Assembly (NCBI GenBank): GCA_949743955.1 | Contig: CATJVQ010000023.1 | Location: 1-64,000, forward strand | DNA from: an uncultured Oscillospiraceae bacterium | GTDB lineage: Bacteria; Bacillota; Clostridia; Oscillospirales; Ruminococcaceae | Direction: 5' to 3' | DNA: 64,000 nt | In this document: positions 53,439-62,013 of the stretch, piece by piece | Numbering within the stretch: position 1 is the stretch's first letter | Layout of the letters: the number at the start of each line of letters is the position of its first letter | Notes under the pieces: model-generated | The model's input: only the letters and a program-made list of their open reading frames with translations | Databases searched by the model: none | Told to the model about the DNA's origin: nothing | Made by a program: the position numbers and the translations under genes

Positions 53439-54509
53439 ATGGAAAAAATCCGGCTTGGCGTCCTTTTCGGGGGCGTTTCAAGCGAATACGAGGTTTCGCT
53501 GCTGTCGGCATCGTCGATTCTGCGGCATCTGGATAGAGAAAAATACGATGTGGTGCGCATCGGCATCACGAAAGACGGGCGCTGGCTGCTCTTTGAGGGG
53601 GATGACACTCTGTTAAAGACCGGCGCGTGGGCGGACAGCTGCTCCGCCGCCGTGCTCTCTCCCGACCGGGGAACGCACGGCCTCCTCGTTCTGCGGGACG
53701 GAAAGACCGAGTGCCTGCGCCTGGATGCGGTGTTCCCCATCCTGCACGGGAAAAATGGTGAGGACGGCACCGTCCAGGGGCTGTGCGCGCTCGCGGACAT
53801 CCCCTGCGTGGGATCGGATACGGCCGGGAGCGCTGTCTGCATGGATAAGGAGCTGACACACTGTGTCCTGGAGCATAACGGCGTCCGCATGGCAAAGTGG
53901 GTCCGTGCGCTGAAGGGGGAACCTCTCGATACCGTCTGGAGGCGCATTGAGGAAGCCGGGATCTCCCTGCCGCTGTTTATCAAGCCCGCGCGCAGCGGTA
54001 GCTCCGTGGGCGTGAGCAAGGCGCGCACACGGGAGGAACTCCCCGCCGCGCTGGAGACAGCGTTCCGGGAGGACGAAAAGGTCCTCATCGAGGAGACCCT
54101 TTCCGGCGCCGAGGTCGAGTGCGCCGTGATGGGGAACGGCGATCCCTTTGCCGCCGGGGCGGTCGGTGAAATCGAGCCGCTGCGCGAACTGTATGACTAC
54201 GAGGGAAAGTACTGCGACGATACGACCGCCCTGCATATTCCCGCGCGCATTCCGGAGGCGGCGGCCCGGCAGATGCGGGAAACCGCTGTGCGCGCTTATC
54301 GGGCCGCCGGATGCCGGGGGCTCTCGAGGGTGGACTTTTTCGTGCTGCACGGGACCCATGAGGTTGTGCTCAATGAGATCAACACCCTGCCGGGGTTTAC
54401 GGACATCAGCATGTACCCCAAGCTCTTTTGTCACGACGGACTCTCCTATGGAGAGCTTCTGGACCGGCTCATCGGCTTCGCGCTGGAATCGGAGGGCGCG
54501 TCATTCTGA
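53439..54509 (+). CDS. ddl: D-alanine--D-alanine ligase
   Basis: ATP-grasp ligase for the D-Ala-D-Ala end of peptidoglycan. 356 aa. LGVLFGGVSSEYEVSLLSASS, VFPILHGKNGEDGTVQGL, FIKPARSGSSVGVSKAR, omega-loop LYDYEGKYCDDTTALHIPARI and VLNEINTLPGFTDISMYPKL. The YDY-KY omega-loop favours D-Ala as acceptor, although the overall style recalls the VanG branch. ATG with AAGGGGAG upstream; a TTG 24 nt earlier is weaker. First gene of an operon with murI. Confidence 0.94.
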   Translation: MEKIRLGVLFGGVSSEYEVSLLSASSILRHLDREKYDVVRIGITKDGRWLLFEGDDTLLKTGAWADSCSAAVLSPDRGTHGLLVLRDGKTECLRLDAVFPILHGKNGEDGTVQGLCALADIPCVGSDTAGSAVCMDKELTHCVLEHNGVRMAKWVRALKGEPLDTVWRRIEEAGISLPLFIKPARSGSSVGVSKARTREELPAALETAFREDEKVLIEETLSGAEVECAVMGNGDPFAAGAVGEIEPLRELYDYEGKYCDDTTALHIPARIPEAAARQMRETAVRAYRAAGCRGLSRVDFFVLHGTHEVVLNEINTLPGFTDISMYPKLFCHDGLSYGELLDRLIGFALESEGASF

Positions 54510-54530
54510 TAAAAAGGGGAGGCGGCAGGT

Positions 54531-55364
54531 TTGGATAACCGGCCCATCGGTGTGTTCGACTCGGGTGTTGGAGGGCTGACAGCGCTGCGCGAAATCAAGG
54601 CGCTGCTCCCGCATGAGGACATTGTCTATTTCGGCGACACCGGCCGCCTGCCCTATGGCAGCAAAAGCCGCGATACCATCATCCGCTTTGCACAGCAGAT
54701 CATCCGCTTTCTGCTCTCGAAGGATGTCAAGATCCTTGTTGCCGCCTGCGGTACCATCAGCTCCACACTGCCCGCCGCTGTCAGCGAAAATCTCCCCGTG
54801 CCCTATTTCGGCGTGGTCGAGCCTGCTGCGCAGGCGGCGTGCGCCCTGTCGCAGAATGAGCGCATCGGCGTTATCGCCACGAAGACCTCTATCCGCAACA
54901 ACGCCTATGGCAGGGCCATTCATACCATCCGCCCCAAAGCGCGCGTGTTCGGCTGTGCCTGCCCGCTGCTGGTGCCCCTCGTTGAGGATAACCATATCGC
55001 CGGGGACGATCCCATCGCGCGGATGATAGTTTCCTACTACCTGGAAAACCTGCGTCCGCACGATATAGACACCCTTATCCTAGGCTGTACGCATTACCCC
55101 ATGCTCTACGACATCATCAACGAGACGCTCGACTATTCGGTCACGCTTGTGGATCCGGGGCGGGAGACAGCGCGCTGTGTGCAGACATTCCTCACCATGC
55201 ACGGTATGCTCTCCGCGCGCGAAGAGCGCGGGAAATGCAGCTATTACATGACCGACAGTGCGGAAGATTTCTGCTCGGTGGCGTCTATCTTCCTTTCCGA
55301 CGATATTCGAAAGGACGCCCGGCAGATTGATATTACGGAATCCGAAGGGAAGGAACCATCTTGA
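54531..55364 (+). CDS. murI: Glutamate racemase
   Basis: Makes D-glutamate for peptidoglycan. 277 aa. IGVFDSGVGGLTALREI and YFGDTGRLPYGSKS are canonical; LILGCTHYPML holds the second catalytic Cys. The first catalytic Cys lies in LVAACGTISS, where Gly replaces the usual Asn of ACNT. Start TTG with GGGGAGG 8 nt upstream. 21 bp after ddl; its stop overlaps the next gene's TTG start. Confidence 0.94.
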   Translation: MDNRPIGVFDSGVGGLTALREIKALLPHEDIVYFGDTGRLPYGSKSRDTIIRFAQQIIRFLLSKDVKILVAACGTISSTLPAAVSENLPVPYFGVVEPAAQAACALSQNERIGVIATKTSIRNNAYGRAIHTIRPKARVFGCACPLLVPLVEDNHIAGDDPIARMIVSYYLENLRPHDIDTLILGCTHYPMLYDIINETLDYSVTLVDPGRETARCVQTFLTMHGMLSAREERGKCSYYMTDSAEDFCSVASIFLSDDIRKDARQIDITESEGKEPS

Positions 55365-55783
55365 AAAAGGACGTATTCATCTCCATCAAGGGCATTCAGC
55401 GCGTGGAGGGCGACGAAGAAGTCATCGAGCTGATGACGGTGGGGAATCTGTATAAAAAGCGGGACAGCTACTATCTGACCTACGATGAGACGGAGGCCAC
55501 CGGCTTTTCCGGATCCCGCACAACCCTCAAGCTCGACCGAGAGGGCCGCGTGACGCTCCAGCGCTCCAATCCGCACCAGTCCCACATGATCGTCGAGGCC
55601 GGGCGGCGGCATCAGTGCCACTACGATACCGCGTTCGGGGACATGTTCATCGGCGTGCTCGGCGTGGACGTCAGCTCCACCCTCACCGAGGAGGGCGGGG
55701 AACTCGAGTTCCGCTATTCGCTCGACATCAACACTGAGCTCGCCAGTGAAAACGAAGTGCATATCAATGTCCGGGAAATGTAA
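55361..55783 (+). CDS. DUF1934 (YwiB-like) beta-barrel protein
   Basis: 140 aa. FISIKGIQRVEGDEEVIELMTVGNLYKKRDSYYLTYDETE and TTLKLDREGRVTLQRSN match DUF1934, a small lipocalin-like barrel of unknown role found beside argS in many Firmicutes, as it is here. Start TTG with GAAGGA upstream; TTGA overlap with the murI stop. Function is not assigned. Confidence 0.88.
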   Translation: MKKDVFISIKGIQRVEGDEEVIELMTVGNLYKKRDSYYLTYDETEATGFSGSRTTLKLDREGRVTLQRSNPHQSHMIVEAGRRHQCHYDTAFGDMFIGVLGVDVSSTLTEEGGELEFRYSLDINTELASENEVHINVREM

Positions 55784-55809
55784 ATGTAAGAAAGTGAGGC
55801 CGTGTTTTC

Positions 55810-57516
55810 ATGTGTAATCCATCCAGCCTGCCCAATCCGGTGCTGTCCGCAACCGAGAGCCTGCGCGCCATCATTGCCGGCGCTTTCCGGCAGGCGCAGG
55901 AGGAGGGTGTCTTCCCCGCGGCGGAGATGCCCGCTTTCGTCGTTGAGATCCCTGCCGATACGCGCCACGGCGACTTCGCCAGCAATATCGCTATGGCGTC
56001 CGCCCGGGCGCTGCGCATGGCTCCGCAGAAGATCGCCGCTGCCCTCATCGAGCGCTTTACCTTTTCCGGCACGCCGTTCGTGCGCGCTGAGGCAGCCGGG
56101 CCGGGCTTCCTCAACTTCTTTCTCGCCCCCGAGTGGTTCGCCGGGGTGGTGCGGGATGTCCTCGACAGCGGCGATCAGTACGGCCGATCGAACGCTGGAA
56201 ACGGCGAAAAGGTGATGGTCGAGTTTGTCTCGGCCAACCCGACCGGGCCGATGCACATGGGCAACGCCAGGGGCGCGGCTATCGGCGACTGCCTCGCCAG
56301 CGCGCTCGACGCCGCAGGCTACGATGTAACCCGCGAATTCTATGTCAACGACGCGGGCAACCAGATTCTCAAGTTCGGTGCGTCGCTCTATGCGCGCTAC
56401 TTACAGATCTACCGGGGTGAAGACGCTGTCCCCTTCCCGGAGGACGGCTACCACGGCGAAGACATCCGTGAAAACGCCCGCGAGTTCGCGGACGCTTTCG
56501 GGGACAAGTATGTAGATGCCCCCGCGGAGGAGGCCGAGAAGGCGCTGGTCGACTATGTCCTGCCCCGGAACATTGAGAAGCTGCGGGCGGATCTGTCGCG
56601 CTACCGCGTGGATTACGATGTATGGTTCTACGAGAGCACCCTGCACCCGGACGCGATTGACGATGCGATCGCCCGCCTGCGTGAGAAAGGGCTCATCTAT
56701 GAGAAGGACAGCGCGCTCTGGTACAAGGCTACCGCGTACGGCGGCGAGAAGGACGAGGTTCTCGTCCGCCAGAACGGCACGCCCACTTATTTTGCCGCAG
56801 ACATCGCCTACCACTACAACAAGTTCGCTGTGCGCGGGTTTTCGCGCGTCATCAACATCTGGGGAGCGGATCACCACGGGCATGTGGCGCGGTTGAAGGG
56901 AGCGAAGGACGCCATCGGCCTGCGGGGGGATAAACTCGACATCGTGCTCATGCAGCTTGTCCGCCTCATTCGGGACGGCGAGCCCTACCGCATGAGCAAG
57001 CGCACCGGCAAGGCGATTACTCTCTCCGACATTATCGACGAGATCCCCATCGACGCCGCGCGCTTCTTCTTCAATATGCGCGAGGCGAGCTCCACCTTCG
57101 ACTTTGATCTGGATCTGGCGGTGCAGCAGTCGTCGGAAAATCCGGTCTACTATGTGCAGTACGCCCACGCGCGCATCTGCTCGATTATGGCGAAGCTCAC
57201 GGCGGACAGTATCACGCCGGAGAGGGAGAAGGCTGATTTCCTGCGCCTGGGGACACCGGAGGAAATCGAGCTCATCCGCCTGCTCGCCGCTTTCCCGAAC
57301 GAAATCGCCGACGCTGCGCGCGCCTACGATCCCGCCCGCCTGACACACTATGCCACCCAGCTCGCCACCCTGTTCCACAAGTTCTACACCGTCTGCCGTG
57401 TTGCGGGCGAGGATGAGGCGCTCATGCAGGCGCGCATCCACCTGTGCCTGGCCGCCCGCCAGACACTGCGCAATGTGCTGGGCCTGATGAAAATTACCGC
57501 GCCGGAAAGCATGTAA
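55810..57516 (+). CDS. argS: Arginyl-tRNA synthetase
   Basis: 568-aa class I synthetase. N-terminal Add-1 domain; HIGH motif as GPMHMGNARGAAIGD; KMSKS as YRMSKRTGKAITLSDI; C-terminal anticodon-binding domain ending LRNVLGLMKITAPESM. Also FYVNDAGNQILKFG and NIWGADHHGHVARLKG. Good ATG; 26 bp after the DUF1934 gene. No T-box upstream. Confidence 0.96.
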   Translation: MCNPSSLPNPVLSATESLRAIIAGAFRQAQEEGVFPAAEMPAFVVEIPADTRHGDFASNIAMASARALRMAPQKIAAALIERFTFSGTPFVRAEAAGPGFLNFFLAPEWFAGVVRDVLDSGDQYGRSNAGNGEKVMVEFVSANPTGPMHMGNARGAAIGDCLASALDAAGYDVTREFYVNDAGNQILKFGASLYARYLQIYRGEDAVPFPEDGYHGEDIRENAREFADAFGDKYVDAPAEEAEKALVDYVLPRNIEKLRADLSRYRVDYDVWFYESTLHPDAIDDAIARLREKGLIYEKDSALWYKATAYGGEKDEVLVRQNGTPTYFAADIAYHYNKFAVRGFSRVINIWGADHHGHVARLKGAKDAIGLRGDKLDIVLMQLVRLIRDGEPYRMSKRTGKAITLSDIIDEIPIDAARFFFNMREASSTFDFDLDLAVQQSSENPVYYVQYAHARICSIMAKLTADSITPEREKADFLRLGTPEEIELIRLLAAFPNEIADAARAYDPARLTHYATQLATLFHKFYTVCRVAGEDEALMQARIHLCLAARQTLRNVLGLMKITAPESM

Positions 57517-57561
57517 TATCGTATAACTGTTTCAACCTCTCGAAAGGAGCTGAATTTTCCA

Positions 57562-58362
57562 ATGCCCCCCGACCCACCTGAAGGCTGCGGCGCGCTTATC
57601 TGCGGCGATGCGCTGATCGAGCCGTTCGGCCCGGTACATTTCATCGAAATGGCCGAGCGTTTTGCCCTTCAGGCACGCCGTGAACAGGCCGCGGGCTTTT
57701 CACGGCTGCGGCTGGAAGACGCGCCCTCCCTCGCTCTGTGCCGCGCCGCACTGATCGGCGCGCGCGGCAGCGGGCTGCCTGTCGACATCACGATGCGCCT
57801 GTGTGAGGACGGACGTTCCCCCGCCGGCAGCAGTCCGCTCGCCTCCCTCGTGACACTCCAGGCTCTGGGCGCGGCCTCCTTCGGTTTTTCCGCCGGAAGC
57901 TGTCCGCAGGCTGTCCGGGAGGAAGCGGCGCGGCTCGCGCCGTGGGCGGACATCCCCTTTTTCCTGCGCCCCGGGGAGCGCATGTCCCCGGCAGAGCCTG
58001 TATCGCTCGATGAGGGAAGCATCCTCGCCGCGTGTGAAAGCGAGCTGTTCGTGCTCGAGGAGGAGTTCGAGTATTCCGAACCGGTTACGTGTGAACTGGA
58101 CATGTCCGAGGACATTCTGGAAATCGAAAACTGCTCCAACGACGTACTTCTCGTGCGCGTGGACACGGCCGACGATGCGTATCATTTCTCGCTCAACGCG
58201 CACATGGCGCGCCTGCCGGTGGCCTTTTCTTCCGACAGCGAGGAGGCCCTGGAGATGGCGCTCGCCCTCTTCAATGGGCGCGCCGTTATCGATTCTCTCA
58301 GCGACGTGCCGCGCCCCGTTCTGTGCCGTCTGGCGCGGGAATATGGCGCATATGTGGTGTAA
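57562..58362 (+). CDS. MetH-like homocysteine-methyltransferase relic without zinc ligands
   Basis: 266 aa, intact frame, AAAGGAG about 11 nt before the ATG. Residues 40-138 follow the homocysteine S-methyltransferase domain of MetH: ARGSGLPVDITMRLCEDGRS, LVTLQALGAASFGFSAGS, WADIPFFLRPGER. Residues 195-266 follow the start of the pterin-binding domain: LPVAFSSDSEEALEMALALF, NGRAVIDSLS, LAREYGAYVV. The N-terminal DGAMGT part is missing; GINC reads GFSA (108-111) and GGCCGT is gone, so the zinc site is lost (Cys114 is close by). It cannot be a normal methyltransferase. Role unknown: pseudoenzyme or decaying gene. Confidence 0.65.
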   Translation: MPPDPPEGCGALICGDALIEPFGPVHFIEMAERFALQARREQAAGFSRLRLEDAPSLALCRAALIGARGSGLPVDITMRLCEDGRSPAGSSPLASLVTLQALGAASFGFSAGSCPQAVREEAARLAPWADIPFFLRPGERMSPAEPVSLDEGSILAACESELFVLEEEFEYSEPVTCELDMSEDILEIENCSNDVLLVRVDTADDAYHFSLNAHMARLPVAFSSDSEEALEMALALFNGRAVIDSLSDVPRPVLCRLAREYGAYVV

Positions 58363-58375
58363 ACTGTATAAAAAA

Positions 58376-58406
58376 GGAGCCAGCGCTGTCAGACAGCACC
58401 GGCTCT
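58376..58406 (-). terminator. Terminator of thiT
   Basis: Stem GAGCC/GGCTC with inner GCTGTC/GACAGC; on the minus strand it is followed by TTTTTT. On the plus strand no T tract follows. Confidence 0.7.
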
Positions 58407-58417
58407 GAGGTTTCCGA

Positions 58418-58996
58418 TCAGCGGGCGGACGGGGTCTTCTTTCTGGATATCCTGTCCATAAGGGCGGTCAGCGCCACGACGGCAACGGCGGTGATGATGG
58501 TTTCCGGAATCATGTAGCTGCCGTTATAGCCGAGCGAATAGAGCCAGACAGGCTGTCCCTCCGGCGCATAGACGTCCCAGATGAGGATGCCGGAGAGGAA
58601 ATGGCAGAGGTAGCGCAGCAGCGTGACGATGACGGACCCAACGCCCGCGCCCAGCAGGCGGCGATTCCCAAACGGCGCGGCAAAGACAGGCGCGAGCCCG
58701 AGCACCGTGTAGGCAACGATATAGTCGAGCAGGATGACGAGCGCGAACCAGAAGACAGTCTCCACCGGCGGGGCGCTGATGCCGCCGAGGAGCATCTGGA
58801 TGAGGCTTTCGGCAAAGGCTGTGAGCAGCCCCCACCTCGGGCCGTGGCACAGCGCGATGAACACGATGGGCGCCATGCTCGCGAGCGTCACCGTGCCGCC
58901 CTGCGGCATGCGGATAAAGGGGATGAGCTGGAGTACGGCGGAGAGAGCCGCCATCAGCGCGCACTCCGCAAGGATTTTTGTCTTGTTGTCTCTCAT
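58418..58996 (-). CDS. thiT: ECF thiamine transporter substrate-binding protein ThiT
   Basis: 192-aa S component of an energy-coupling-factor transporter, six hydrophobic segments. LAECALMAALSAVLQLIPFIRMPQGG and TLASMAPIVFIALCHGPRWGLL are ThiT-like. Takes up thiamine with a shared ECF ATPase module encoded elsewhere. The TPP riboswitch directly upstream supports the substrate. ATG with AAGGAGG 10 nt upstream. Confidence 0.92.
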   Translation of the reverse strand: MRDNKTKILAECALMAALSAVLQLIPFIRMPQGGTVTLASMAPIVFIALCHGPRWGLLTAFAESLIQMLLGGISAPPVETVFWFALVILLDYIVAYTVLGLAPVFAAPFGNRRLLGAGVGSVIVTLLRYLCHFLSGILIWDVYAPEGQPVWLYSLGYNGSYMIPETIITAVAVVALTALMDRISRKKTPSAR

Positions 58997-59038
58997 TCTG
59001 AAACAGCCTCCTTTTTATGTTCAGCTTCTCCCCCAAGC

Positions 59039-59084
59039 ATATCCGGCGGCGCTTTTCTGCAATGAAAAAGCGCGCCCCGGATAT
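59039..59084 (-). promoter_or_regulatory. Expression-platform hairpin of the thiT riboswitch
   Basis: ATATCCGG and a GC-rich extension pair with their complement around a loop of about 8-9 nt (59039-59056 and 59065-59084). It sits between the aptamer and the ribosome site; no clear T tract follows, so the mode of control is open. Confidence 0.5.
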
Positions 59085-59119
59085 CCCGAAGCGCACGACA
59101 AGGAAACACTTTCTTTCCA

Positions 59120-59213
59120 TTCTTCCTACGCTGGCATTACCCAGATCAGGTTATAGGGTTTTGGAATATCAGTCGGATTCCATCTCAGCCGAGCTCACTC
59201 AGCACCCCTGCAT
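59120..59213 (-). ncRNA. TPP riboswitch (THI element)
   Basis: Minus strand reads CAGGGGTGCTGAG, then GGCTGAGATGG, ACCTGATCTGGGTAATGCCAGCGTAGGAAG, which are the conserved THI-box blocks in order. It binds thiamine pyrophosphate and controls thiT. Together with the platform and promoter it fills the 345-bp gap between thiT and mrp. Confidence 0.95.
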
Positions 59214-59236
59214 GGTTTATGAAGCTGTCGGATTTT

Positions 59237-59265
59237 ATCTTAACCGCTTTTTTCTCTCCTGTCAA
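59237..59265 (-). promoter_or_regulatory. Promoter of the TPP riboswitch-thiT transcript
   Basis: TTGACA (59265-59260), 17 bp spacer, TAAGAT (59242-59237) on the minus strand. Confidence 0.75.
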
Positions 59266-59341
59266 GCCCTGCCGCTGTATTTTTTCACTTCAGCAGGTTC
59301 ACAATTTGACTACCTATTTTTGACGAAAGAAGGAATTTTTC

Positions 59342-60184
59342 ATGAACGAACCCAATCCCTCCTCCTGTTCGCACGACTGCTCGAGCTGCGGCGCGGACTG
59401 CCCGTCCCGCTCGGGAGAGCCGGAAAGCCTTCTGGCCCCCGCGAACCCCTTAAGCCGGATCGGTAAAGTGATCGGCGTGGTCAGCGGCAAGGGCGGCGTG
59501 GGCAAGAGCCTTGTCACAGGGCTCCTCTCCGTGCTGATGCGCCGCGCCGAGTACCGTGTCGCCATCCTCGATGCCGACATCACCGGCCCTTCCGTGCCCA
59601 AGATGTTCGGTGTCCATGAGCGCGCCCGCGGCGACGAAAACGGCATCCTGCCCGCGCTGACAAAGACGGGGATTGAAATGATGTCCGTCAACCTTCTGCT
59701 CGAAAACGATACGGATCCCGTCGTCTGGCGCGGGCCCATCATCGCAGGGACCGTCAAGCAGTTCTGGACCGATGTCATTTGGAATGACGTGGACTACATG
59801 TTCGTGGACATGCCTCCCGGCACGGGCGACGTTCCGCTGACCGTGTTCCAGTCCCTCCCACTCGACGGGATCATCATCGTCACCTCCCCGCAGGAGCTGG
59901 TTTCGATGATTGTGCAGAAGGCCGCCAAGATGGCGGAGCTGATGAACATCCCGGTGCTCGGCGCGGTGGAAAATATGAGCTACGCTGTCTGCCCCGACTG
60001 CGGGAAGCAGATCCCCGTCTTCGGCGAGAGCCATCTGGACGCGGTCGCGGAGCAGTACGGATTCCCCGTCCTCGGGCGCATCCCTATCGACCCGAAGCTC
60101 GCCGCCGCATGCGACCGCGGCATGATCGAGCTCTTCGAGGGAGAGTGGCTGGGCGGCGCCGCCCGGAAGATCGAAAGCCTGTAA
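59342..60184 (+). CDS. Mrp/NBP35-family iron-sulfur carrier ATPase
   Basis: 280 aa. N-terminal cysteine-rich tail CSHDCSSCGADC (cluster-binding in NBP35), deviant Walker A VSGKGGVGKSLVTGLL, LDADITGPSVPKMFG, FVDMPPGTGDVPLTVFQ, and a bridging CPDCGK (CxxC) for a [4Fe-4S] cluster. ATP-dependent Fe-S carrier. ATG with GAAGGAA upstream; the terminator follows. Works downstream of IscS/IscU in principle. Confidence 0.95.
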   Translation: MNEPNPSSCSHDCSSCGADCPSRSGEPESLLAPANPLSRIGKVIGVVSGKGGVGKSLVTGLLSVLMRRAEYRVAILDADITGPSVPKMFGVHERARGDENGILPALTKTGIEMMSVNLLLENDTDPVVWRGPIIAGTVKQFWTDVIWNDVDYMFVDMPPGTGDVPLTVFQSLPLDGIIIVTSPQELVSMIVQKAAKMAELMNIPVLGAVENMSYAVCPDCGKQIPVFGESHLDAVAEQYGFPVLGRIPIDPKLAAACDRGMIELFEGEWLGGAARKIESL

Positions 60185-60194
60185 ACCAGTCCTG

Positions 60195-60232
60195 CGAGAG
60201 GAAGAGCTGCATCGGCTTTTCCTCTCGTTTTT
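60195..60232 (+). terminator. Terminator after mrp
   Basis: CGAGAGGAA (60195-60203) pairs with TTCCTCTCG (60219-60227); five T follow. Confidence 0.8.
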
Positions 60233-60295
60233 ATCCGCCGCATCCTGCAAAAAAATAAATGCGGACAGAACATGAAAACAGAAAGGAAGCGGAAT

Positions 60296-61276
60296 ATGAA
60301 CTGGACCGAGGTCAAAATCGCCACGACCCACGAGGGTATCGAACCGGTGACAGCGCTGCTCCTGGAGCTGGGCATAACGGGCGCCGTCGTGCAGGACGCG
60401 GCGGATTTTGAGGAGTTTCTGGAGACAGCCTCGCCGCGCTGGGACTATGTCGACGAGAGCCTAGAGCCTTTGCGTACCTGTGAAACCACTCTGACAGTCT
60501 ACCTGCCGGTCAACGCACAGGGAGAGAGGGAGTTCGCCGCACTGGAGGAGGGGCTGGAGCGTATGCGCCGCCTCGACGAAGACGGCGCATACGGCAGGCT
60601 TCGGGCGTGGACAAAGGTTGTCGACGAGGAGGACTGGGCCAACAACTGGAAGCAGTACTTTAAGCCGATGCCCGTGGGGAAGCGCCTGCTCATCCGGCCC
60701 ACGTGGGAGACACTTGAGGATGCGGATATCCAGGGGCGCGCTGTCCTCTCCATCGATCCGGGCGCGAGCTTCGGCACGGGGGGGCACCACACGACCCGCC
60801 TTTGTCTGGAGCTGCTGGAGGAGACAGTCCGGGGCGGAGAAAATGTCTTGGATATGGGCTGTGGAAGCGGGATCCTGGGCATTGCGGCGATGCTGCTCGG
60901 TGCGAAAAGTGTCACAGCGGTGGATGTGGATGAAAACAGCGTGCGCATTGCCGGGGAAAACTTCGAGGAAAACGGCGTGGACACCGCCGGCATCCGGCGC
61001 CTGTGCGGGGATGTGCTGACAGACGCCGCGCTCCTGGAGACGCTGAGGAGCGAGGGCGGCTATGAACTGATCACGGCGAACATTGTCGCGGATGTTATTT
61101 TGGCGATGCTGCCCATTCTGCGGGAGCTCCTTCGCCGGAAGGGGACGCTTATCCTCTCCGGCATCATCTCTGAGCGTGCGGACGAGGTGGAAAAAGGCGT
61201 CCGCGCGCAGGGGCTGTGTATCCGGCGGCGGGCCGAGAGCGGCGGCTGGGTGGCTCTTCTGTGCGGGGAGGCGTGA
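60296..61276 (+). CDS. prmA: Ribosomal protein L11 methyltransferase
   Basis: 326 aa. Trimethylates L11 with SAM. N-terminal recognition domain (NWTEVKIATTHEGIEPVTALLLELGI), then SIDPGASFGTGGHHTTRLCLE and the SAM motif VLDMGCGSGILGIAAMLLGA, AVDVDENSV, ITANIVADVILAMLP. ATG 60296 with AAAGGA upstream; an ATG 24 nt earlier lacks one. rsmE follows after 3 nt, the usual prmA-rsmE pair. Confidence 0.95.
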   Translation: MNWTEVKIATTHEGIEPVTALLLELGITGAVVQDAADFEEFLETASPRWDYVDESLEPLRTCETTLTVYLPVNAQGEREFAALEEGLERMRRLDEDGAYGRLRAWTKVVDEEDWANNWKQYFKPMPVGKRLLIRPTWETLEDADIQGRAVLSIDPGASFGTGGHHTTRLCLELLEETVRGGENVLDMGCGSGILGIAAMLLGAKSVTAVDVDENSVRIAGENFEENGVDTAGIRRLCGDVLTDAALLETLRSEGGYELITANIVADVILAMLPILRELLRRKGTLILSGIISERADEVEKGVRAQGLCIRRRAESGGWVALLCGEA

Positions 61277-61279
61277 GAG

Positions 61280-61999
61280 ATGCCGGTGTTCTTTACCCGG
61301 AATATCGACACGGCGGCGGGCCGGGCCGCCATTGAGGGGGAGGATGCGAGGCACCTCTCGCTCTCCCTACGTGTACGGCCCGGCGAGGCCCTCACCGTCT
61401 CTGACGGGGAGGGGACAGCCTATGACGGCGTTATCGCCGCCGTCGGGCGTGAGCGTGTGGAGGTCTCCATCCGGGAGGGATATCCGTCTTTGGGGGAGCC
61501 GTCGGTGAGGCTGACGCTGTTTCAGGCGCTGTGCAAGGGGGAGAAGTTCGAGACCATTGTCCAGAAGGCGGTGGAGCTGGGGGTGAGCGAAATCGTCCCG
61601 GTGCTGACCGAGCGGTGTGTCTCGCGGCCGGACGAAAAATCCTTTGCCCGCAAGCGCGAGCGGTATGAGCGCATCGCGCTTGCAGCGGCGGGGCAGTGCG
61701 GGCGGGGAAGGATCCCGTCTGTTGGGCCGCTGCGGCGATTGGAGGAAGTGGGGGGTACTCTTGACGGAGCGCTCTTCTTCTACGAACGGGCTGTCCGGCC
61801 GCTGCACAGCGTACCGGTCGATGGGCGGAAGGAGCTGTCACTCATCGTGGGCGCGGAGGGGGGCTTTTCCCCGGAGGAGGCGGCGTTTATCGAGGCGGCA
61901 GGCGCCCTCCCCGTTTCGCTGGGCGGGCGGATCCTGCGCTGTGAGACCGCGCCCATCGCGGCGCTTGCGGCTTTACTCTACGCAGTGGGAGATTTTTAA
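61280..61999 (+). CDS. rsmE: 16S rRNA m3U1498 methyltransferase
   Basis: 239-aa SPOUT-class enzyme. N-terminal PUA-like part (MPVFFTRNI, ARHLSLSLRVRPGEALTVSDGEG), then LFQALCKGEKFETIVQKAVELGVSEIVPVLTERCVSR and the knot LIVGAEGGFSPEEAAFI, LGGRILRCETAPIAALA. Immediately follows prmA. Confidence 0.96.
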   Translation: MPVFFTRNIDTAAGRAAIEGEDARHLSLSLRVRPGEALTVSDGEGTAYDGVIAAVGRERVEVSIREGYPSLGEPSVRLTLFQALCKGEKFETIVQKAVELGVSEIVPVLTERCVSRPDEKSFARKRERYERIALAAAGQCGRGRIPSVGPLRRLEEVGGTLDGALFFYERAVRPLHSVPVDGRKELSLIVGAEGGFSPEEAAFIEAAGALPVSLGGRILRCETAPIAALAALLYAVGDF

Positions 62000-62013
62000 C
62001 CGGAACAGGAGGG

